Below, piece by piece: positions 55,253 to 64,000 of a stretch of 64,000 bases of DNA (within the stretch, counting starts at the first letter, position 1; every line of letters begins with the position of its first letter). The stretch is from assembly GCF_932526225.1 (NCBI RefSeq), contig NC_064042.1, forward strand, positions 5,005,001-5,069,000, in the 5' to 3' direction. The notes below the pieces were generated by a model that did not search any database, was not told the DNA's origin, and was given only the letters and a program-made list of their open reading frames with translations. Both the position numbers and the translations under genes were made by a program. This stretch comes from Nematostella vectensis. Lineage: Eukaryota; Cnidaria; Anthozoa; Actiniaria; Edwardsiidae.

Positions 55253-58200
55253 TGCCACTTCCATAGACATTAGCATCATCATCATCATCATCATCATCAT
55301 CAATGACACTTCCATAGACATTGTCATCATCATCATCATCATCATCACTGCCGACTTAATATCCTTAGACAAGACCCTGCATTGCTTCATAAAAGTGTTC
55401 CTTTTTGGTTTACTTACAGACCTATAGTGATGTGGCGGTTGATTCATCATCTCTTCCTCTTACTGAGATTGATGGTAAGATCTTTTATTATTTTATTTTT
55501 ACATATAATTGGCCACATAATGCAATCTAGTCCAGATGACCTTGCTGAAAGAGCATTGAATTTGCTCGTTTAACTGTGCTTTTGCATTTATGAACTGGTG
55601 TTTATGCCTATTCTATTTTAAATTTTTTTCAAACGTTGCTGTTCTAATATTTGAAGTCCTGTTTTTAATGAATCATTGAGTTAATTGTTAAAGTTGACTG
55701 AGAAAAGAACTACTCAGTATATATTTCTGTCATCCATATCTTTTTAGCTTAATGCGGCCCCAATAATATTTTAGATATTCCTGCTGGTAGACTTTTTAGC
55801 TAAATCTGTCCATTACTTTACAACAGGTGAAAAGTTCTTGCAGTTTTACTGGTTTGATGCTTATGAAGACAGAATCAAGCAACCAGGTCTGTACATTTAA
55901 CTAACCAGTTCTTATTCTCGAGTATGTACATTAAACCTACTATTCCTTATTCTTAAACAACCAGATATGTACAATAAATCAGTCAGTCCTTATTTTCAAG
56001 CAACCCGGTATGTACATTAAACCTACCAGAACTTATTTTTAAGTCTGTACATTTAATCAACCTGTCCTCTAGATAGGCTCATTTTGATGTGGGAGGAAAG
56101 AACCTCCATTTTCCTCATCACCAAAACATGTTTGACTTTTTTATGACTGATATTTGATATCTTATCTATGTACCTGTAGGTGTGGTCTATCTGTTTGGCA
56201 AAGTGAAGATAGAGTCTGCTGGCAAATATGTGAGGTAATACCAGTTATATAGATTGGTTTGTTAAAACTATCAAACTAATTGCCAATTTTAGCTACATCC
56301 CTTTTTTGACGTGTTTGTCCTGCTCTCTCTTTTTAGCTGTTGTGTAACAATTAAGAACATTGATAGGAACATCTTCATTCTTCCGAGAGAAAAGGTGAGC
56401 AAGGCGTCAAATCAAAAAAAGCTTCACCTTAATATGTGACACTTACTAAATATATAAATCATGTTTAAATAGAATTTTAGGCCACAAGTATACCCAGACT
56501 AGAAAGAATTCAGTGATGGACTTTTTGGAGAAGCAGTGTGCAAATATATATATATATATTTTATATATATATATTTTTTTTTTCTTCAGCGGATTGGAGC
56601 TGATGGATCAGAGTCAGAAAATAGTGTTGGGTTTAAGGATGTCTATGAGGTATGTAGGCCAAGCTTTCCTTGCAATGTGCCTGGACTTGAGGTCTTTACT
56701 ATGTTATTCATCTTTATACTAATAAACATCATCATTATCATTGTATTGGTTAATAATCTCCATTGAATTAATCATCATGATAATTATCATCATTATCTTA
56801 TCCATCATCATCTTGATCTTAAGCATCATATATATTTGTCATTAGACATAATTTCTTCTGTCCTCTTTAGGAATTCAATGAAAAAATTGCCAGTAAAAAC
56901 AAGATCATGAAGTTTGTGTGCCGGGTAAGTTAAGCTTATTTGAACACTGAGCTCTGCATGCTATAGAAATGTGCCATTTTAAACTCCCTTGTGTCTGATA
57001 ATCTGATATTTTAAAACAATGCCTTTTTAGAAAGTGGAGAAGAGTTATGCGTTTGACATTGAAGACATACCTACAAGTTCAGAGTACCTGGAGGTCAGAT
57101 ACTCGGTAGGTGGGGCTAACATTGTGGGCAGGCACAGGGATATCAGTTGCTAGATGACCGAGTATTTAGCAGGCCCATACCCAGGGGGAAGCATTTGCTG
57201 CGTTTACACCCCCCCCCCCCCCCCCCACAGTGGCAGAAAGTCCACTTCCTGTTCGTAGACAAAACTATAAAGCATAAGGAATAAGATAAAAAAGGCATTC
57301 TAGATCACTCTGGTATGTCATAAATCTATAAGTCAGAATTTTTGTAGTATTTTTTATCAGAAATCTCACCCCCTACCCTACCCCGGAAAAATTAGGTCCA
57401 GTTTTTCGGATTTCGCTAGGAGCTTCCATGGCTGCCCTTGTCATGGAATATCTGTATATTTTCTTCTTGAAGATGAGTCAAACACCAACAAAGCTTAAAA
57501 TTCCACTTCTTATGCCTTTCTCTTTGTTAGGCGGAGTATCCTCAGCTGCCGTCTGATCTGAAAGGAGAGACTTTCAGTCATGTTTTTGGAACCAACACTA
57601 CAAGGTATTATTAAAACACTTTAATTATAAAACAGATAAACATAGAGGGGAAAGGTATTTCTAATAGCATTCTGTTTATTCCTCTTTAAGCTAGATAAAA
57701 ACGATTACTTCTTTAGCTTTCCTGTACAACTGGAAGCAATACACCAGGTTATACCATCAAGTTATATCCAAAACGTTTTCCCAATTGTCCCTTAGCCATC
57801 AGTATGGAGCCAGACATGGTTATCTCTACAATGGTTTCCCAATTGCCTCTGGTTCAGTATGGAACCAGACCAGGTTATCCACAACGTTTTCCCTAATTGT
57901 TCCTTTGTCGTGAATATGGAACCAGACCAGGTTATATTCACAACATTTTTCTCTAAATGTCCATTTGTCATCAGTATGGAGCCAGACCAGGTTACAGTAT
58001 GTTCACAACGTTTTCCCTAATTGTCCCTTTTCATCATAATTTTTCCCTTTGTCATTAGTATGGAGCTGCTACTTCTGAATAGAAAGATGAAAGGACCATG
58101 TTGGCTAAACATCAAGAACCCACGTAAGTAAGATTGAAAATATCAAATTAATGTCTTTCTCATAATTTAAACAATATTATATGAGCATTTTCTCGTGACT

Positions 58201-61200
58201 TTTAAAAGTAAAAAGAAGAGGGAATGTTGTTATTTTGGTAACGATTATCGAAATCAGAAGAACGTTTTTGCCAGCGCTCAGGGATCCACCATTCGCAATG
58301 CTAACCCAGCTTTGGCAGTCATTACAATATTTTTTTGCCAATTTTGTAGAGCTGCCTGGTCAGCAAGTAAGCTTCTGCAAGGTCGAGGTACGTACATATG
58401 GTATTTGTTGCATAGAATTCCTATGGCATGGCATACAGAAATTTTTTGGCATAGAATATTTATTCAAGAGTCTATTCAGTCACCTGTTTGTCATCCAAAC
58501 CAAATACGTTAAAGTTACCTTCCGTGGCGTGACATGTCTTGCCATGTCAAACTATGATGTTACATTACCCGTACACTCCCTAATGTCACAAGACTTACCA
58601 TGACATGACTTGTTGTGACATTCTATGATGGTAACTGAAGGAGCCTGCTATGACCTTCTGAGACATTACCACCCCAGACGTGACATGACCTGCTGTTACA
58701 TGACTTGTTGTGACATGTCCACATTACCACCCCAGACGTGACATGACCTGCTGTTACATGACTTGTTGTGACATGTCCACATTACCACCCCAGACGTGAC
58801 ATGACCTGCTGTTACATGACTTGTTGTGACATGTCCACATTACCACCCCAGACGTGACATGACCTGCTGTTACATGACTTGTTGTGACATGTCTTCCCCT
58901 GACATACTATGATGGTACCTGAAGGGACATGATGTGACCTTCTGTGACACATCACTATCCCAGACATGACATGTCTTGTCGTGGCATGACATGACTTGTT
59001 GTGACATGTCCACATTACCGCCCCAGACGTGACATGACCTGCTGTTACATGACTTGTTGTGACATTTCTTGCGGTGACATACTATATGGTACCTGCAGGG
59101 TCATGATGTGACCTTCTATGACACATTACCATCCCTGACGTGACACGTCTTGTCGTGACATGACTTGCCGTGACATAATGTGATGCTACCTGCAGTGTCA
59201 TGATGTGACCTTCTGTGACACATTACCATCCCTGACGTGACACGTCTTGTCGTGACATGACTTGCCGTGACATAATGTGATGCTACCTGCAGGGTCATGA
59301 TGTGACCTTCTGTGACACATTACCATCCCTGACGTGACATGTCTTGTCGTGACATGACTTGCCGTGACATAATGTGATGGTACCTGAAGGTAACTGATGT
59401 GACCTTCTGTGATGATGTAGATATCTTATTGTTCATTGTCTTATCTATACCCTGTTGTGTGTACTTCTTTGTTTCTGTTATTCAAAAATAATTTCATGTC
59501 TAGGCTGTTGTTGGAAAACCAGACTTCATTGAAGTTGCTCCTGAACAAGACAACCCTCCACCCCTGGTGAGTTTTTCGATACATAGACTGTTTATTGTTC
59601 ATTATCATCATCATCTTGATCATCATCACCATTACCATCATCACCAACATTATCTTTACCATCATCAGGATCGTCATCAGCTTCATCATCATCTTCATCA
59701 TCATCTTCATCATCACTATTACCATCATCACCACCATTATCTCTACCATCATCAGGATCATCATCATCATCTTTATCACCATCATCAGGATCATCACAAT
59801 TTTCATCATCATCATCACCATCATCATCATTTCTATCATTATCATCACAATTATCATCATCATTTTCATCATCATCATCATGACTCTTGTCATCCTCATT
59901 AAATATCATCACAATCATCATAATCATTGTCTTCAATGACGTTTTTACATCTTTACGACATCATCAGCAGCAACATCAGCATCAGAGGGCATTGTAATTA
60001 ACATCAACAAAATCAGCAATGAAAACAACAACATCATTAACAACAAGATCTTTAACATAACCAGCAATTGAAACATTGAAAGCATGATCCTCTGTAGTAT
60101 AACACTATACAACAAATTGGCTGTGATTTCCAGGTGGTGATGAGCCTCAGTATGAAAACACTCATGAACTCGAGGACCCACACACAAGAGGTAATTTTTA
60201 GTATTACTTTCAAGTATGCCTCTCCCCACCCTCCCTTGCAAGAGGTTAAGTCTAATATTACTCTCAGGGACCCAAACACAGGAGGTAATGTCTAGCCGGA
60301 GGTCCTGCAAAAAAAGTTGCTATGCAGGTGACAATGAAGTTATACCATCGGCCGTTGGCAGTGTCTGCTCTGGTCTACCTAGATTTTCAACATCTTGCCT
60401 GCAGTCTGTCTAGTTATACCATGTCTTGTTGTGATTGTACCTAAGGTCCTGGCGGTGTCTGCGCTGGTTCACCAAGAGGTTGCTGTTGACAAGGCTGCCC
60501 CTAAGGACAAGTTCCAGTACAGGTTTTGTGGTAAGGACTCCCTACTTGCTATTACAATCGCAATTAGCAGTGTACATCCTACATCCCTCACTCAAGGAAG
60601 GATGCAATAGCTCTGTTGCACGGGCTTCACTTCTTAAGCGAGAGAACCAGGGTTCGAACCATCAGGTCAACTTGGGACTTATTTCAGAGGTGTTCTCTAC
60701 ATTGTGGACTGTAAATCTTTCATCTTCTCGGATAAAGACGTTAAGGCAGAGGTCACTGGTCAATGACTGGATAATGCACACTCACGGTTGTAATTTGCAT
60801 GGAGCAGTCTGTTGAGTAAAGTCAGTCACAGGTCAAGCCCATTTGATCATGTCTCACGATGTTTTTGTGCTAAATGCTAAGGTTGATGGTAGCCTGATGG
60901 TTATAATATGCAGGGAGAGGGGCACCCCCCACCCGTCCTTACACTAATCTCATTTATTAGTCTACATTTTACAAATATAATCATGTGTGCTTTCCTTCCT
61001 ATTATTCCAGCTGTTAGCAAACCTAGCGACAAGATGTACCCATTCGACTTCAAGGACATCATCAAGAAAAAGGTACCAACCTAAAATCACAGTTTTTCCC
61101 TAAATAACCTCCTTCTTTCATCTTTTTTGCTCGTTACATCATTGCTTACTATTAGTCAGCTCTATGATGACATCTTATCCTTGCTTAAGAATTGGCCATC

Positions 61201-63991
61201 TCTATAATGGCGTTTTATCCTTGCTTAAGTATTGGTTAGCTCCATGATGATGCATCTTCATATTTTTTTTACTGACTTCTGGCATTGCATTCCACAGCAC
61301 TTGAAGATCGACGTGATGGCCTCTGAGCGAGCCTTATTGGCATTTGTCGTTGCCAAGATACACAAGATAGACCCTGACGTCCTAGTGGTGCGTTATTACA
61401 AATCCCTTTTTATCGTGTATTGTTCAAGGCAATTAGTTAAGTGTATTTGCAAAGGCCGTGCTTGTTGGTGCAGTTCTTATATTTTTGTGCATCCACAGGG
61501 TCATGATATATTCGGCTTTGACCTGGATATTCTTCTTCACCGGATAAGTGCTTGCAAGGTACAGCCAGGTCAACCCTTGTTGAGTCCCTCAACAGGCGAC
61601 TTGCACAAAGAAATCACGTGATGTTTTAAATGCCAAAATATTCACAGAAATGGATGCGGCCTTCACGCCACAGCGACGCAAAAATAAATAAAATCTTTCA
61701 ATGGAAATAAGCTCTTTTTGACATAGAATTTCTGTAAGATTTGTAAACACTGCGCGCGCAAGTTTGGCGCCCAAAGAGGAATGCGATTTCTTAGTACAAG
61801 ACATCTATTACCATAACGATAACTATTTTATGATAGTTGTAATCTCTCTATATATTTCATTTTTTTTTTACTATGTTTAATTATTAGATTCCCCAGTGGT
61901 CTCGGATTGGCCGACTAAAGCGCTCCATCATGCCTAAGGTACGGCTAAGCCTGGTTCCGACAACAACATATGGTCATATGTCTAAGCTTGGTTCTTACTA
62001 CAACATAATGCTCATACTGTGTACCTTGATTTTCCAGTCTTATCAGGGGCGTGGTGGACACAACGTGGACCCCACTGTGACATGTGGGCGACTGTTGTGT
62101 GACGTGAAGATCTCGTCACGCGAACTCATCAGGAGCAAGAGTTATGACCTCTCAGGTAACTTGTGCTCGTGTGCGTGTGTTATGTATTTTTTGGGGGAGG
62201 AGGGGTTTCTCCACCAATAAGGAGAAGCGGTGAGTTGTATCCCCTACCCCCTACCCCTTTTGTTCTGCCATTCATCATTCTCAATATGTTTACAATTCTC
62301 CAGAGTTGTCACGGGTCGTGCTACAGACTCCACGCCAAGAACTGGACCAAGATGACATCGGTAACATGTACAAGTAAGGACTCACCGGAACATGCATTTA
62401 TCTGAATCTTGTGGAACGCTCTTGGATCCACCCTCTTTTGTATGACTCGAACAAGGCACGCCACCATTTTACACTTCCTTCTCGGAAGGCACGCCACCAT
62501 TTTACACTTCCCCTCGAACAAGGCACGCCACCATTTTACACTTCCTCTCGGAAGGCACGCCACCATTTTACACTTCCCCTCGAACAAGGCACGCCACCAT
62601 TTTACACTTCCCCTCGAACAAGGCACGCCACCATTTTACACTTCCCCTCGAACAAGGCACGCCACCATTTTACACTTCCCCTCGAACAAGGCACGCCACC
62701 ATTTTACACTTCCCCTCGAACAAGGCACGCCACCATTTTACACTTCCTCTCGGAAGGCACGCCACCATTTCCATCAGCTAATTCAAGCGAGTTACTGATA
62801 ATATTTTAATAGAATATTGTTTATTTGTTAATATTAGATTAATAATCGTATTTAATTTTATTTGTCCCTTAGTACGTCTCAAGAACTACTTCACTTGCTT
62901 GAATTGACAACGGTTAGTTTGAAGACCATTGATCCTACTTGCTTCTCAGTTGTGCATTAAATCCGCTTTAATCAAAGTTAATTTTCATTCACCCTACAAT
63001 CGAAATGGCTCACTATTTTATAGGTATAAAAGAATGCAGGAAAGTATTCTTTTTAAAATTGAGAGTTTTGAATATTCTAAACAAAACAGAAAATAGTTGG
63101 ATGTATCGGCTAAGATTCATTTAACAACTTGTATCGTATTGTCTTGTTTATTCCTTGTCAAACCATCGTATGTTCACTTCCACACTCTTTTGCTTCTTCT
63201 TTAGGTCGACTCGTTGTTAACGTTGAGAATTATGTACGAGCTTAATGTAAGTAAATGAAGGAAAAAAATCAACTATTGTGACAAAAATTAATATACTGAG
63301 ATTTTTTAACTCTTATTTTAGGACCTTCTTTTAGATACAGATTAGATTTTAAATGGTAGAATACTATATCTAGTTTTTAGATTTTTAACAAAATCATCTT
63401 TAATAATTATTTTTTGTCTTTAGATATGTAAAAGAATTAAGACATTACTATCCCGCATTCTATCCCGTCTTGAAATATTGAAATATCTTGTCGTTTGTTT
63501 CTTGTGAAATATAATGGTTTTGCGCATGCTCTTTCAGGTGTTGCCGCTTGCCCATCAAATAACCACCATCGCAGGCAACGTTTTGGTAGGTGTAGAGTTT
63601 TTTTTGCAGATCTTCTAGTTAGTGAGTAGCGTCGTTCGCAAGTCACTCAGCATTACTCCGCATTTGAAAGAAAAAAAGACAAAGGATGGGTTTCCTGTGG
63701 AGATCTTCTGAGGATGAGGACTAAGGAGAAGTAGAGCGCTTCTGCGGTTACACTTCCGTTTTTCACCACAGGAAACCCAATTCAGGTTTTCTTTATTTAT
63801 CCTGTTGTATAGATACCTGCCTGATCCCGTGATAATAACACGTGACCTGTTATGTGACCTATCACGTGGTCTATCATGTGACTTATCACGTAAGTGAGTC
63901 TCATCATATTTTGTTTTCCATAGTCTCGCACACTGCTGGGTGGACGATCAGAGAGAAACGAGTTCCTTCTTCTCCACGCCTTCCATGAGAA
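49790..63991 (+). CDS. POLA1: DNA polymerase alpha catalytic subunit (3' partial)
   Basis: Thirty-six exons join in frame for 807 codons and continue beyond the window: 49790-49829, 49911-49983, 50079-50115, 50539-50635, 51083-51148, 52060-52175, 52278-52337, 52665-52714, 52834-52882, 53143-53284, 53443-53573, 53798-53841, 53925-53994, 55420-55474, 55827-55886, 56180-56234, 56337-56394, 56590-56649, 56871-56924, 57031-57105, 57531-57604, 58059-58123, 58350-58387, 59504-59566, 60134-60190, 60446-60530, 61011-61072, 61298-61387, 61499-61558, 61888-61938, 62038-62155, 62304-62373, 62873-62912, 63205-63246, 63538-63585, 63924-63991. The acidic N-terminus has [17 protein letters not shown]. The family B N-terminal and exonuclease-like domains follow ([48 protein letters not shown]). 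The visible part ends at [17 protein letters not shown], before the palm catalytic motifs. No DxE is seen at the Exo I position, as in other Pol alpha, so proofreading is not expected. With primase it starts lagging-strand and telomere C-strand synthesis. Confidence 0.96.
50340..50560 (+). repeat. 43-bp tandem repeat ending in a POLA1 3' splice site and exon start
   Basis: Units such as TATGGTACAG|GCCGGGTCTGTTATAGACAT repeat with 42-43 bp spacing (AG or its equivalent at 50368, 50411, 50454, 50496 and 50538). The last is the real acceptor, and the exon's first bases (GTTGGGTCTGTTAAAGATG) are clearly one more copy. The 50496 copy has AT in place of AG. Confidence 0.88.
51240..51865 (+). repeat. 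Intronic minisatellite, about 30-33 bp unit
   Basis: The unit GGGGTCACTATCTAGAGGTG followed by TCTTCCTGGAT recurs about eighteen times with substitutions. It lies in the POLA1 intron 51149-52059. Confidence 0.9.
54030..55355. repeat. ATC microsatellite interleaved with a fixed 22-bp segment
   Basis: Runs of (ATC)n alternate with AATGTCACTTCCATAGACAT, making a composite array of more than a dozen units in the POLA1 intron 53995-55419. Run length varies from about 5 to 17 triplets. An interruption at about 54360-54600 is unique sequence. Open frames through it on both strands are repeat artefacts. Confidence 0.95.
57795..58080 (+). repeat. 55-60 bp tandem repeat ending in a POLA1 3' splice site
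   Basis: Copies of the form TTTGTCATCAGTATGGAGCC then AGACCAGGTTAT and CACAACGTTTTCCCTAATTG lead up to the true acceptor TTTGTCATTAG|TATGGAGCT at 58058. Decoy AGs lie at 57802, 57857 and 57974; at 57914 the AG has become AA. An in-frame stop follows use of the 57974 site. Confidence 0.83.
58660..59060. repeat. 58-bp intronic tandem repeat
   Basis: CGTGACATGACCTGCTGTTA starts at 58679, 58737, 58795 and 58853, with near-identical intervening sequence, and again more distantly near 59027. It lies in the POLA1 intron 58388-59503. Confidence 0.9.
59095..59412. repeat. 97-bp intronic tandem repeat
   Basis: GATGTGACC recurs at about 59105, 59202, 59299 and 59396 with CATTACCATCCCTGACGTGA and GACATGACTTGCCGTGACAT between. 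It follows the 58-bp array directly and shares its TGACAT-rich vocabulary. Confidence 0.88.
59590..59915. repeat. Imperfect ATC-rich microsatellite
   Basis: Degenerate CATCATCAC/TTCATCATC sequence in the POLA1 intron after the exon 59504-59566. It is less regular than the array at 54 kb and lacks its fixed segment. Confidence 0.9.
60165..60295 (+). repeat. Tandem duplication across a POLA1 exon end and donor
   Basis: The junction GGACCCACACACAAGAG|GTAATTTTTAG recurs 94 bp downstream as GGACCCAAACACAGGAG|GTAATGTCTAG, with GT kept at 60285-60286. A partial copy, CAAGAG|GTTAAGTC, lies at +54 bp (60245). Confidence 0.82.
60595..60780 (+). mobile_element. tRNA-derived SINE, uninterrupted copy
   Basis: A-box-like ATAGCTCTGTTGCACGGGC, a central TTAA at about 60634, B-box CAGGGTTCGAACC (60648-60660) and CAGGTCAACTTGGGAC. 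A tail with TGTGGACTGTAAATC and GACGTTAAGGCAGAGGTC follows. It is the intact relative of the split SINE at 19190-19530 and lies in a POLA1 intron. Confidence 0.7.
61640..61745. repeat. Dispersed repeat copy (also at about 44455-44565)
   Basis: CACAGAAATGGATGC, GCGACGCAAAAATAA, TTTCAATGGAAATAAGC and GACATAGAATTTCTGT match the order and spacing seen near 44.5 kb. The copy lies in a POLA1 intron. Confidence 0.55.
62450..62775. repeat. 33-34 bp intronic minisatellite, about ten copies
   Basis: The unit AAGGCACGCCACCATTTTAC followed by ACTTCCCCTCGAAC recurs about ten times. CTCGAACA and CTCGGA variants alternate in part. It fills most of the POLA1 intron 62374-62872. Confidence 0.95.
63688..63778. 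repeat. Small foldback with 13-bp perfect ends
   Basis: GGGTTTCCTGTGG at 63688-63700 is exactly reverse-complemented at 63766-63778. A short repeat of TATCACGTG/TATCATGTG-like units follows at about 63838-63893. Both lie in the last POLA1 intron of the window. Confidence 0.55.
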
Positions 63992-64000
63992 GTAAGTCAC

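Noticed and set aside
54550-55450. Open frames rich in Ile, Met or His on both strands
   Set aside because: They are translations of the ATC/GAT microsatellite inside a POLA1 intron and have no start context or conservation signal.
59441-59936. Open frames rich in His, Met and Asp
   Set aside because: Same cause: a degenerate ATC repeat in an intron, running over a true POLA1 exon in the wrong frame.
62409-62809. Two overlapping plus-strand open frames with repeated ATILHFP or HHFTLPL text
   Set aside because: They translate the 33-34 bp intronic minisatellite in POLA1 and are not coding.
1-64000. Bacterial or phage operon organisation
   Set aside because: Genes are split by introns with GT..AG borders and lack ribosome binding sites or close packing; all recognised families are animal ones.

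Overview
This window is eukaryotic nuclear DNA from an invertebrate animal. Almost every real protein here is split into short exons with GT..AG junctions that keep frame. The gene set (Pol alpha catalytic subunit, TEN1, a flavin monooxygenase, a PAN/EGF/uromodulin-type secreted protein and a giant cysteine-rich receptor-like protein) and the many foldback elements and minisatellites look most like an anthozoan cnidarian such as a sea anemone. That placement is inference; I cannot run a search.

Layout. (1) 404-28672, plus strand: the 3' 37 exons of one giant gene, about 4,908 codons in the window. It encodes a long array of GCC2/GCC3 (ephrin-receptor-like) cysteine repeats, a membrane-proximal domain preceded by six consecutive arginines, one transmembrane helix, a long charged coiled-coil tail and a globular C-terminus. 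Its introns hold SINEs, foldback elements and minisatellites. (2) 29264-35199: a minisatellite of about 156 copies of a 38-bp unit, with an internal 1,330-bp (35-unit) duplication. (3) 36508-42908, minus strand: a complete six-exon gene for a 354-aa secreted protein (signal peptide, PAN/apple, CAEL-type domain, EGF, EGF-Ca, uromodulin-like D8C). Its introns carry several inverted-repeat elements, one with an 11-bp target duplication. (4) 44994-45881, plus: a two-exon TEN1 gene, the small OB-fold subunit of the CST complex. (5) 46624-48588, minus: an FMO-type monooxygenase, 520 aa. (6) 49790-63991, plus: the first 36 exons (807 codons) of POLA1, running off the right edge.

How the genes relate. 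TEN1 and POLA1 lie 4 kb apart in the same orientation, with only the oppositely oriented FMO gene between them. CST recruits and stimulates Pol alpha-primase, so two partners of one pathway are linked here. The other genes have no evident shared pathway.

The most unusual pattern is structural. At eight or more exon-intron junctions in three different genes, a local tandem duplication spans or abuts the splice site, leaving one to four decayed decoy donors downstream or decoy acceptors upstream. Other strong observations are a TTAA-flanked foldback element inserted in a SINE whose uninterrupted relative lies 41 kb away in the same window, and a 78-bp perfect palindrome.
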